From assembly GCA_033063855.1 (NCBI GenBank), contig CP093831.1:28210001-28274000 (forward strand): a stretch of 64,000 bases of DNA. Direction: 5' to 3'. The position numbers were made by a program, and so were the translations under genes. The notes beneath the pieces were generated by a model. That model was not told where the DNA came from and searched no databases. It saw only the letters and a list, made by a program, of their open reading frames with translations. The DNA is from Smittia aterrima (Eukaryota > Arthropoda > Insecta > Diptera > Chironomidae). Of the stretch, positions 11,190 through 21,769 are shown in pieces (the first letter of the stretch is position 1; every line of letters begins with the position of its first letter).

Positions 11190-12618
11190 TTATTCCTTGT
11201 GTGAATGTTCGCGTTCTTTAATGATCGAGAAATCGAGTCTCATCCAGATGATCACGAAAAGGAATAAAAGATAGAGGAACACAACAACCAGCAAAGGTTC
11301 CTGAAGCATCATGATGCGTGAGAAGTTGTATTTAACGTTGAAGTCGTTGATGTGATTCTCAACCAAATTTGTTTTACGGAATGTAATAACTGGACGTCCT
11401 GTGATGTCCAAATAAGTGAAGTGGAGTGAGTCGGGCAATCGTTCGACGGCGTAAGGAGCGATCAGCTTCAAATTCTTGCTTCCTTCCGGAAGAATAATCT
11501 TTGTCACCAACTCATCAACAGCCATGTCGTCGAAGACGTGATCGAGGAGACGCATTTTAAGCATAAACGACTCGCCGTTGTGGAACAAATACTCGAAGCT
11601 TGGAACATTGTAGCCGATTGTGTAATGTGTGCGCCATCCACCGAAAAGAGGGAAACGTGGGCGGAGATCTAATTCAACGGAATCTTTCAATGATTTCATT
11701 GCCGATGTTGAAATGTTTCCGTTGGTGTCGCGGTAATAAACTCCAGTTGCAGATGCTGGTAAGATCGTCTTGTACGATTTAACGCTTGCTGGGCCGCTTC
11801 GTGAATCCTTCTGGTAATCATATCGCGAGAACGATCCTTTCAACAAAGCTCCGGAATGAACAATATCGATTGTCTCTTCAACAGCAACATTTCCCCAGTG
11901 AGAGATCTCAATCGTCCTCTCCAATCGAGTGATGGTCATGAAAGGGGAGTTGTTCTCGTAGTGGACGATGATTTCGTTGTTCGTGTTTGCTAAAAATAAA
12001 AAATAATTATTCATTGGAAAACTAATTAAGCAATTTCCTTGAAGTACCTGCAACATTCTCGTAAGGACCATAGACGATCTGAGTGTCGGAATGAACTGAA
12101 GGTTTGACTTGCGTGAAGCTTTCAACATTTCTCGATGCAAGGTGAATCGTAGTTTTCTGCGATAAAGTCTTGAATGGCGAGTAGAAGACAGCGTTTCCGA
12201 AGTATCTGACGAGTTGACGTTCGGCTTGAGTGATTTCCGTGGGATAAGGTTGAAGAGCCTTCGTGAAGACAGTTTCAATGTAGATGACGGGATTTGCTTG
12301 GGCACCGGACAACGTCATCGTATACGAGCAATGTTCAGCTGCTTTCGCTAAAGTCAATTTCAGTTCCTTTTTAGCTGAATCACGCGCTGAGATGAAAGAG
12401 AGCTTGTCGCAGTCGCTGGATGGCACTAAGAACACATAACTTGAAATCGCCTTTTTCGATTTGTGCTCAAGTGTGATTTTGTATGAGACTTTAACTAATT
12501 GCGATGTTAAATCGATTGTTCTATCGACATTCTTGTTCTCAATCTCGACATCAACAGCTCCAAGCACAAATGAGCTCACCGAGAGAAACAATATCGCTAA
12601 TAAACTCAATTTCTTCAT
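11190..12618 (-). CDS. RPN1: Ribophorin I (oligosaccharyltransferase subunit 1, OST1/RPN1)
   Basis: Two coding exons on the minus strand, 12618-12048 and 11989-11190, give 456 residues. A signal peptide covers about residues 1-20, ending near VLGA. The lumenal body shows ribophorin I hallmarks, including LVKVSYKITLEH, RLERTIEISHWGNVAVEE, FSRYDYQ, PRFPLFGGWRTHYTIGYN and FDDMAVDELVTKIILPEGS. A C-terminal membrane span (LLVVVFLYLLFLFVIIW) is followed by a short charged tail. Ribophorin I is a core subunit of the ER oligosaccharyltransferase; it sits next to the translocon and helps present substrates for N-glycosylation. The product stops soon after the membrane span. It is therefore well short of the roughly 600-residue vertebrate protein, which carries a cytosolic extension. 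The start is the only Met ahead of the signal peptide. Confidence 0.95.
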
Positions 12619-13018
12619 TTTAAAGTATTCCGGCTTTTTCGCTTTTCACTGATGTGGCTTTTGGAGTGTTCAGTAAAATATTTCTTCTTTTTTATTTTTA
12701 TTTAGAACTTTCTATTGACTTGCACTTTGTACATTTGTCTTTTTGTATATTTCAAGCTTAAATACAAATTTTTCTTTTAAATAACTTTTAATTAACTTAA
12801 CAGTTTGAATCCTTTTCTTTAATTTCTTGAGTTCAACATCAAATAACAAGCTCAATTATCATTTTTATTAATCAATTCCTTCAGACGACGGACAGACAGA
12901 CATCACTAAAATAAATTCTCTTTCTCAGAAAAAAAAGAATCGAAATCGCAAAGAATATTTTTCAAGTTTTTAAATTCCAGTTTATAATTGTTTTCGCTAT
13001 TATTAACACAAATTAAAC
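12619..13018. other. Promoter region between ribophorin I and the small membrane-protein gene
   Basis: The 400 bp between two divergent start codons hold no coding exon. The stretch is AT-rich and should contain both leaders and core promoters. No TATA box or clear initiator stands out. Confidence 0.45.
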
Positions 13019-13389
13019 ATGACAGGTCAAGGCTTGTCATCATTTCGAGTCTTTGTCAAACGAAATCTCGTTGCAATTACGATGATTCCATCTTTGATAC
13101 GTAAGTCTGATTAGATTATGCATTTTTATGAAATTACAAAGATCATTCAACTTTTAGTTATGCATCTCGGATGGTCAGCTCTTCAAAACGTTGACTCACT
13201 GGTTCAGGAACACGAAAGAAAACCTAATATCCCGATTGTCGATGTGAGCTTTGGAATTTCTTTATCGCGCAAAACAATTTTCTTGAACTTTCTTCTTAAC
13301 TTTTTTAGTTGCTTCACAAATTAACTTCTTCTGATAGTGCCAAGAAAATGGACTCAAATATAAGGCAATTCAGACATCATGCAGATTAA
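13019..13389 (+). CDS. Small single-pass membrane protein, 82 residues, unrecognised
   Basis: Three small exons, 13019-13100, 13158-13243 and 13309-13389, have good GT-AG boundaries (GTAAGT and GTGAGC donors). The phases close to one 83-codon frame ending in TAA. No single exon is long enough for a normal ORF scan to report the full product. The protein starts MTGQGLSSFRVFVKRN, a short basic and amphipathic N-terminus. A hydrophobic span follows (about residues 17-37, core ITMIPSLILMHLGW), then a charged C-terminal half (QEHERKPNIPIVD ... LLHKL). This architecture is common among small mitochondrial inner-membrane assembly factors, but that placement is inference. I do not recognise the family. 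The gene lies between divergent ribophorin I and STRAD. Confidence 0.62.
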
Positions 13390-13856
13390 ACCAAGCGACT
13401 GGACGGAAGCGATGCTGCTTATTGTTGTACATAGCTGAACCAGAAAGACTTTATAATTTACTGATTTTAATTTTAGTTTTATTTTGTGATTTGTCAGCGA
13501 AGGTTTTATTTTTGATAAAGTAATGAAGCTGAATAATTTCTTCCTCAATCTTGTCAATAAACCTTGAAATTAATAAAAGAAGCCTTGATCATTACAAATT
13601 TTCGACAAAAATTGCGTCATGAGACGAATGCACATTTCGTGGAAAAAAACCAGTTTTCATCGCCATCGGTCGCGACCTTTCGACTTTGCTCTCTTAATCT
13701 AATTTTTCTAATATTCTGAAATGCATTTGGATTTTTATTTGCATAGATATTTGTGCAATAAGATAATTAAACCAACATAAGAGCCAACGACAATTTAAGA
13801 GAAAAGAAGGCTTCGGCCAAAGTTTCTTGTCTTGTTTTTGTTTTGAAGAAAATAAA
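13390..13856. other. Intergenic region upstream of STRAD
   Basis: Nothing coding is supported. It should contain the 3' UTR of the small membrane-protein gene and the STRAD promoter and leader. Minus-strand frame 13354-13557 is a random open frame. Confidence 0.5.
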
Positions 13857-14982
13857 ATGTTTGGCGATTATCAAATAAGAACAACGTTCAGCAAGAGCGT
13901 GTTTCTTGCCATTCACAAGCCAACGTCACAATACGTTGCGCTAAAACGGATCTCAGCTGACAGCTACTTGGATGATGATTTTAAAAATATTTGCCAAGAA
14001 ATTTCGTTCTTGAAAGAGCTCAAACATCCAAACATCATCAAAATACATTCAGTGTTTGTTAGGAACTTTGATATCAATGTGATCTATCCGTTTTATTGCT
14101 TTGGGAGCTGCCGAGAAGCGATGAAAAATTTCTTTTTTACTGGATTACCAGAAGTCGTCAGTTGTTTAATCATAAAAGATGTCCTCACAGCGCTGGATTA
14201 TTTGCATAAACGAGGAATCATTCACAGGTAACAAATCAAGCTTCATCCTTCAACTGATTAAAACATTAATCTCTCTTATCCAATTTAGATCAATCAGAGC
14301 TTCGCATGTGTTGCTGAATCAAACTCACGCAGTCTTATCAGGATTCAGAGATTCAACTTCTTTGGTTGACCACGGCGAACGTATCAAGTGTCTTCATAAT
14401 CTTCCACATAATGCAGCGAAGTCAATCAATTGGTTCGCACCCGAACTTCTCGAGCAGAATCTTCTAGGATACTCTGAGAAGAGCGACATTTACAGCGTCG
14501 GGATCACTGCTTGTGAACTGGCTAATGGAATTGCTCCGTTTGCAGATCTCAGTTCAACTTTAATGTTAACAGAAAAAATTCGTGGCAATCAGCCGAGTCT
14601 GCTTGACATGTCAACATTCCCCAGCGACGAAATCATTGCCCAAGCTGCTGACAGTGGAATCGGCTTCGTTGAGTGGGGTGCCGATCAAACTCGTCAAGTT
14701 TATGCAAGTCGTACACTAACAGATGCTTTTCACAAGTTTGCTGAAGTTTGCATGACACGATTTCCCGATAATCGTCCCACTGCCCAGCACTTGCTAAGCC
14801 AACATGCATTTTTCAAGCAAGTGAAGCACACGACTTTGGAGGAGCAGTTGAAAACAGTTCTTGAGCCAATAGACTTTGATAAGATCAGCGTAGACAATCT
14901 CGCCCAGAAAAGCAGTGACGACGATCTAAGCAAAGACCTTGAATCTCTCAACCTGGCGGAACCTATCGAATGGGACTTTTAA
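13857..14982 (+). CDS. Stlk: STE20-related adaptor pseudokinase (STRAD)
   Basis: Two coding exons, 13857-14227 and 14289-14982, give 354 residues. The whole protein is a STE20-type kinase fold of the STRAD class, matching GYSEKSDIYSVGITACELANG, FADLSSTLMLTEK and NRPTAQHLLSQHAFFKQVK. The catalytic motifs are degenerate. The HRD loop reads HRS (123-125), the DFG motif is replaced by GFR (142-144), and the Gly-rich loop has lost its glycines. The ATP-anchoring lysine of the VAIK motif is present (K30 in YVALKRI). The last three residues are WDF, the counterpart of the WEF motif that docks STRAD on MO25. STRAD forms a trimer with LKB1 and MO25 and activates LKB1, upstream of AMPK. The start is the first ATG at the kinase-fold edge; an upstream open stretch lacks an ATG. 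Confidence 0.93.
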
Positions 14983-15321
14983 AATCAAGCAAGTCTTTTG
15001 AAAGAAAGAAACTCTAATTTATTAGATTGTTCTTGTTTAAGTAACACACTCGATGGTTAAAATTTCATTTCGATTTCTTATAAAAATGTTTCAAAAATGT
15101 TAATTTTAGTATGTTGTGGATTTCCAGAGCAGTCTGGCAATCAATTCTATTTTGGCTGAAGTAAATTATTAGACCTCTAAACATGGAAAATGCAATAAGA
15201 AGGAAATACTGATTAGAGGTGAAACGGGGGAGTGAATTGAAAAAGCACTTTGAAGGATGATATAAAAATTACTTCGCAAAAATAAAATAGTGCTCTTGAA
15301 AAAAATATGAAACAGCTCAGT
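14983..15321. other. Short intergenic gap between convergent STRAD and Mlc-c
   Basis: A 339-bp gap between two converging stop codons. It presumably holds both 3' UTRs. Nothing coding is visible. Confidence 0.5.
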
Positions 15322-17298
15322 TTAACCATTCATGACCATTCTGACGAATTCCTCGTAGTTCACATTGCCTTGCGAGTCTTCTTGATTGTTCATGAGTTGC
15401 TCGACTTCCTCGTCGCTCAATTTCTCACCAAGTGTCGTTAGCAAGTGACGAAGCTCAGCTGATGAAATGAAACCGCTTGCGTCTTTGTCGAAATGACGAA
15501 GCCCTTCAGTGAAATCGTCGGCAGTGTCTTCCGAACGTTGTTTTGAAATGGCCTAAAATAATTTCGTTGTTGCAAAATGTTTCAATCAAACTTCTTTTTA
15601 TACTTTACCTGATAAATTGGCAAGAAAACCTCGAAAGAAATCCGATCGTCAGACTTCAACTGATGTGTGAATTTCTTAACATCAGCTTCAGTTGGGTTCT
15701 GTCCCAAAGCGCGAAGACATTCGGCGATTTGTTGTTGTTGGATTTTTCCATCACCTCGATTGTCAAACAAGTTGAAGGCTTCTTGGTACTCTGCAAATAC
15801 GCAAAAAGAACTTATCATTACATTTCACTTCAATACCTTATAAGGACTTCGGTGACTTTGATTGACCGCCATATCAATTTACCATCAACAGACGAGAACG
15901 AATGTTTCTTTATTGGCTCGTACATGTGAAACATTAAATATTATCAACGAAAAATATTCTAATTTTAATTGTCAACTACAAAAGACTTTAAAATGTCTTT
16001 ATCAAGAGAGATCTGCGGAGTGAGTGTGGAAAATCAATTCACTGCAACGACTGAACATTAACTGACGAATTGCTTGGTTTCTCGCATGGAATAGCAAGAT
16101 TCGCACTCATGTGTGCAATCTCGAAGAAGAAAAACGATTCGAACAAATACTCGTGAAGGAATTCCTTCGAGCAACAATTGTTTTTGACCATTTTAGGCTA
16201 CAAATTAACTTTTATCAAGGAAATCTCAACCCAGTTGTACAGTGACAGCGTCTGAAGAAACTGAATGAGCCCCATGTGCCTATGCTAACAAACACAAAGA
16301 CAGAACAACTCAAAACGTAAAGTGAGAGTTAATGAAAAATCACACAAATTCATTTCGCGTGACCATAAATGGAAGAAATCTCTTGAGGTTTTCGAATTGT
16401 TTTCGCTCAGTAAGCATAACAATTCTTCCACTTTATGCTCGAAGCAGACGGTGATAAAACTCAGATTTCAAAGAGCACTCGTCTCGTGTACTTCGTCTGC
16501 AGTTTTGTTATCAGTTAGATAAATTTTTTGCCTTCTTTAAAATTCACACTCGATTTAAAATAAAATGTTTATGATAAGAACGAAGTAACATGAATGAACG
16601 TCAATTCATTTGAAGAGTTTTAAGAGTGATCAAAGACTTATCTTCAATTATGTGGGTCACAGTTTGATTTAAAACTTCATCTGAATATGGTGAAGCTTTT
16701 GTTACTCACTCAATGAGCTTAATACGAAATATTGGAGAATCCAACTGTGTGCTCAGAGATGACAAATGAAAAAAGAAATAAAAGCGAAAATCCCGCGAAG
16801 AAACACAAATCACTGATTGGAATTTAAAGATGTTGAGGTCATTGAACCGAATCTCATGGAATATTTAAGACATTTGCAGATTGCGTGGGAGTCAGGGAGC
16901 TTTTAATTGACTTTATAGACCTAATAAACTTTTTATCTCATTTCTTTATCAATAGACACTCACACACTTTGGAGTACGGCGAATCAAACTTTACAAATTA
17001 TGAGTCACAAAAATTTTGCCAAATAATTTCTGACTTAGCTCAAGTGAAATTGGATTTTCTAAGGCGTCAATAATTATTCCACATTCTGAGAGACACGCAA
17101 GACACAAATATTGTTTAAACTGTGCTGGAATTTGCTGATGATTCATTATAAACATTGAAAACTTTTCAGAAAACTTGTCGACGCGTTTTTCCGATTACTA
17201 ACCTGCGAGTTGATCTTCCGTGTAGTTCGTCTGTTGAGAGAATGAAATTAAGACTTGATTAAACAATTCTAAAGTATTGGAAGCTTTGTTTTTACCAT
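15322..17298 (-). CDS. Mlc-c: Cytoplasmic myosin essential light chain (Mlc-c)
   Basis: Four coding exons on the minus strand, 17298-17296, 17230-17203, 15790-15609 and 15552-15322, give 147 residues, the family length. The first coding exon carries only the start ATG, and the second only nine and a third codons. Hallmarks are YTEDQLAEYQEAFNLFD, RGDGKIQ, ECLRALGQNPTEADVKKF, RISFEVFLPIYQ, TEGLRHFDKDASGFIS, ELRHLLTTLGEKLSDEEVEQ and NYEEFVRMVMNG. The protein has an EF-hand fold with degenerate calcium loops. It binds the IQ motif of non-muscle myosin II and other unconventional myosins and supports cytokinesis and cell-shape change. The 1.4-kb intron between exons 2 and 3 is by far the largest in the gene. 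Exon 1 is fixed by a perfect ATG-GTAAAA junction with downstream phase closure. Confidence 0.94.
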
Positions 17299-17457
17299 TG
17301 TTTTACGATTTTTTAATTTCTCGAATAAATTTGATGAATGCGCTTTATATTTTAAAAAAGTTTATTTTGTAATTCCAAACCGCGAAGCGTTTTATTGAAG
17401 AGAGCAATTCTCAAGTTGTAATGTTTTGATTTTGCAAAGAAAAATTAATTTTCAATC
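17299..17457. promoter_or_regulatory. Divergent promoter between Mlc-c and mitochondrial EF-Tu
   Basis: Only 159 bp separate the start codons of Mlc-c (minus) and mitochondrial EF-Tu (plus). Both promoters and leaders must overlap or abut here unless further upstream exons exist. No TATA box is evident. The function is inferred from position. Confidence 0.5.
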
Positions 17458-18884
17458 ATGCGGCATTTGATACTCAATTTAGTTTCAAGACAAAGTCAAC
17501 TTCGAAGTTGCGCATTAAGAAATTTCGTTCAACAACGACAGCCATCAAGTTTCTTGTGTCAAAGATTTTTTTCATCGAAACAGCAGAAAAAGGAGAAACC
17601 AAATGAAGCGGCTGCTCCGGTGAATTGCAATGTAGGAACAATTGGACATGTAGATCATGGAAAAACAACATTAACAGCTGCGATAACAAAAGTCCTTGCC
17701 AAAGATGGACTCGCTAACTTTGTGGATTATGATCAGATCGATGCAGCGCCTGAGGAGAAAGCAAGAGGAATTACAATTAGAACAGCTCACATCGGATATT
17801 CAACGCAGAAAAGAACATATGCTCACACAGATTGCCCGGGTCATGCTGATTACATCAAAGTAAATTATTTTCATGATAAAGGAGATTCCTAAATTAAATA
17901 TTTTCTTTTTAGAACATGATTTCTGGAGCTTCTCAAATGGATGGAGCGATTCTCGTCGTGGCGGCTACAGACGGTCAAATGCCTCAAACCAGAGAACATC
18001 TGTTGCTCGCAAGACAAGTGGGGATTGACAAAATTGTTGTCTTTATTAACAAAGCTGATCAAGTCGACAAAGAAGTGTTAGAACTCGTCGAGATCGAAGT
18101 CAGAGAACTTCTTTGCGATTTTGGCTTCGATGGTGATAACTCTCCAATTATTTGTGGCTCTGCGTTGCAAGCACTTCAAGGAGTTGAAAGTGAGTTAGGT
18201 GAGCCATCGATACGTAAGCTACTTGATGCAATCGATGAATACGTTCCAACGCCGGTTCGGAATCTCACCAGCCCGTTCCTGTTACCGATTGACAATGCAT
18301 TCACCGTTCCTGGAAGAGGAACTGTCGTTGTAGGAACAATTAAACATGGAACTATGACTAAAGTAGCTGAAGCTGATCTGCTAGGATTCGGAGAAAACAT
18401 TAAAACTGTCGTCAGTGACATTCAAGTCTTCAAGAAAAGTGTTCCGAAAGCATTCGCAGGCGATAATGTCGGAGTTTTGCTTCGAGGTGTTAAGATCGCT
18501 TCAGTTCAACGAGGAATGCTTCTTTGTGCTTCAGGATCAGAAAAAATGTCAAATCACTTTGAAGGGAGCATGTATCTTTTAACGAAAGGAGAAGGAGGAC
18601 GTTCAAGACCGTTGACATCAAAATACATTCAACAACTTTACAGTCGAACGTGGAGTCTTCCAGCTCGAATTGATCTTCCGAGCGACGTACCAATGTTGAT
18701 GCCTGGCGATCACGCTCAAGTCATTAGAGTAAGCTTACTTTGGCAAATGGTAATGTCAATGGGACAACCTTTCACAATTCGTGAGCAAGGGTGTACAGTT
18801 GCAACAGGTATCATCACAAAGCGTCTGAATCCAGTTGAGATAAAAGCAAATAAGCTTGTTAAACTTGAACTGCCTGACTTTTGA
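17458..18884 (+). CDS. Mitochondrial elongation factor Tu (divergent mEF-Tu)
   Basis: Two coding exons, 17458-17859 and 17913-18884, give 457 residues. Residues 1-40 are basic and Ser/Arg-rich, a typical mitochondrial presequence. The GTPase domain shows G1 GHVDHGKTT (63-71), the switch I element RGITI, G3 DCPGHADY, G4 NKAD and a GSAL G5. Domains 2 and 3 follow (VPGRGTVVVG, EGGRSRPL, LMPGD). It delivers aminoacyl-tRNA to the mitochondrial ribosome. Several stretches differ from the usual animal TUFM, for example RTAHIGYST after switch I and a changed C-terminus. It may correspond to the second fly paralogue (mEFTu2 type) rather than the canonical one; deciding needs a tree. It is head-to-head with Mlc-c. 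Confidence 0.92.
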
Positions 18885-21769
18885 AGCTATTGAGATGAAA
18901 TAAAAAAATGATTTAATTAGTAGAATAAACTTCTTTCACTTTCAAAGGAAGAATTAATCAAAACCTTTCTTGCCTTTTAATTGTCGTGAAAATCGCATTT
19001 TAGAGTTCTAGCGTTTAACGCTTGATTCAAATTTGAAATTTCACAAATTTTTTAATTCGAGGGACGAAAACTATTTTCAAACCCAGAATAGTGACTCGCG
19101 GGGTTCAATTAACTTCAGAAAATCGGCTGGCTGAAGAAAATAAAGAAAATCAGTGGAAAACTGCGTTTGATTGATTGAGTGACGAAATTATTTAGCTGAC
19201 TGTTAATTGGCAATCAAAAAACATGAAAATTTAAACGATTAAAGTGAAAAAGACTGTGAAAAACAAATACAGACGTAGAAGAAAGAAAAGAATATTTTGA
19301 AGAAAGAAAATTAAATAAAATGATGAATTACAATACAAATATTCAGCAACAACAAATTGGAAGAAGCAGCAAATATGAGGTTATTATCCCAAGATTTATT
19401 CTGATTACTCAAGCCCGTGCATTACAAAGTTTCACAAGAATTTCTTGTTCAATTGCATTTTGCAAGTTCTCGGACAAAGAAATTTTAGAATGATTGCGAA
19501 AAAAAAGGGAAAAACAAAAATAAGCTTCAAGTTCATAAAATACTTCTGAAAGTTTTAATCTCTGTCTTACGATTATGTTTCATTCGGATCAGAAAGTTTC
19601 TTATAATTTGTTGACATTTTGCGAAAGAAATTTTCTCTCAAAAACATTTTTTCTTGATCTCAAGTTATACTCAAATTAATGATCACTCTTGTGAGCTAAT
19701 CGTGACATACCAAAAATAGAAAATTCATATTTTCCAATGATTGCTTTTCATTAGAAAAATGCGAAAACAACAAATAAAACAACAGAGAGAGAAAATTTCT
19801 ATGTCGTCTGAGATATCTTTGTGTGGGTAGTTATCAGCTGGCTTTGAACTGATAAAGAAAATAAAACGCAATATTTTTGTTTGGCCTTAATCTGCCTTGG
19901 CTTTCACGAGAAAAAATAATGTAACGCGTCGGAATTTGAAGAACGTTCTTTCATTTTTTAACAACGCACATAGCTTTTGCTCAACGGAGAGCATCGTCTG
20001 CATCATTAAAATTAAATATGCATGTAGATTGTAGAACGAACAAAATGAATGGAAGCTGATGACGCGATTTTCTTTTCCTTCTCCCGACATCGCTTTTAAT
20101 TTCTTGAAGTAGATAATTATTTAAAGTGAAATCCATTCCAGACACATTCTTTGTTTGATGCAATCGTCGTCGCATTCAAAGTGTTAGTGAGGATATTTTC
20201 CTTTCGCTGATTTATATCCACAAGATTAAATATGACTTGCGAACATGTGATCGATTTTTCTTTAAGGAAATGCATTGAAGACAAGAACTTCCTTTGTTTC
20301 CTTTTCCTTTTCAAAGAAAAACACGAAGAGGGAGGATTTTCTTCTTTGTCTCGACAGTCGTAGAGTCAGTGGGTTGAAAACTTTTTGTTCATTAGCGCCT
20401 TTGATACATTAACATGATCTGTGTTGTTGTATTACACTTCTTGCTTCTAGTTTTTTTCACTTAAAATTTTATCGACCTGAAAGTTTTGTCTGCTCAAAGG
20501 TTTCGGTCGAGGAATTTTCAATGAAAGGATAAAATGTTGATTCATGAAAACTTAGTTTCCCCGGCGGGGCTTTCCCATTCATTCTAAATTGGCCTAATAA
20601 TTCATTTGATTGCATAAAAGGATAGAAACAAATAACTACGCTAGACATCGATATGCTCTGTTGCTATCGGTAAATCTCGTCGTCGTCTAGAGCTTGTTGT
20701 CGTATCGTTTGTTTGCCATTTCTTTGTCTCGAAGCAAAGTTTTGCTATGAAAATTGCAAACTGTTGCCATTTCTTTCTCTCAGGGTTTGTACTTCATACT
20801 AAAAATCGTAATACGAATGTGTTGAAGTCTGAGACGACGTGAAACGCAATTGTTTGTGGTGCGATGAATTCATTTTTCGGGGGAGCAAGCGTGTTTTACA
20901 TAAAAGGTTGATGGCATTTTTATGTGCGACCAAAAGAAAGCAGAAAAGTATACACTCCAATGTTCTCCTTATCAACAGTAAGAAGAGTAAGTGAGTGAAT
21001 GAAACCCTTCACGTTTTCTTCTTCTCGTAAGTCCATACACGAACTTTGAACTTGCAACAAATGTTCTCGACACTTTATTCTTAGATCGTTTTGATTTCAT
21101 TCGCTTCGAAAGACATTGCTTTCATTTTAAATTTATGAACTTGATTGAAACATCGATGAGAGCTGAAAATGAAACGAATAGTTTAATTAAGCTTCAAGGC
21201 AAGCAACCACTAACAGAACGTGGAGATTTGCGTTCAATTAAAATTGCGTCATACGTTTCAAACACTCGCACGAAACGTGGAACTGTTTTTCCAAACCTTT
21301 GTTCTCAAAGTCGGTTAGAATGCTTCCGGTCTCGATTTGCGGCTTCGGTGAGAACTCACTTAGATATTTTCCAATTCAACTATAAACTAGAAAATCGTCT
21401 ACCGACTTCGATTACATCGATTTTTCTATGCTTTCCCTTCCTCCATTACAAATTAATGCGGGCGGAGGCGATGCTTTTTATTTTCTCCTTTTTTACGAAT
21501 TGGGCTTTTCCGATTTTCTTTACCTCAAATACAAACAAACGGAGACACGTGTTTCTTCTTGACTTTGACCATGGCTTTGAAAAAAGCCAACAACAAACTG
21601 TTTTTTGAAACCAAGCGAGTTTGTATTAGCGAGATCATCGACCTTGCGAATTGTTCGTTCAACTCATGTCAATGTTTCAAGACAACCCTGAAAGCGAACG
21701 ATAATATTCTTATCTAAGTAACTCTCCTTTTAAGAAATAGACGAATCGAAAGGAACGAACAGAGTTGTC
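18885..21769. other. Intergenic region upstream of the FBXL gene
   Basis: A 2.9-kb stretch with no recognisable protein. A pair of ATGs at 19320-19325 after an A-rich leader-like stretch opens a short Gln-rich frame of fewer than 60 codons. It could be part of an alternative leader, but no good donor follows. The 157-codon frame at 21135-21608 has no domain and a phase-independent, low-complexity look. The part nearest 21769 should hold the FBXL promoter and leader. Confidence 0.45.
18899..18904 (+). terminator. Poly(A) signal of mitochondrial EF-Tu
   Basis: AATAAA lies 15 bases after the stop codon, within an A-rich run. It is the first canonical signal and would give a very short 3' UTR. 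Confidence 0.5.

Noticed and set aside
21135..21608. 157-codon open frame upstream of the FBXL gene
   Set aside because: No recognisable domain or signal. The translation looks random and nothing connects it in frame to the FBXL exons.
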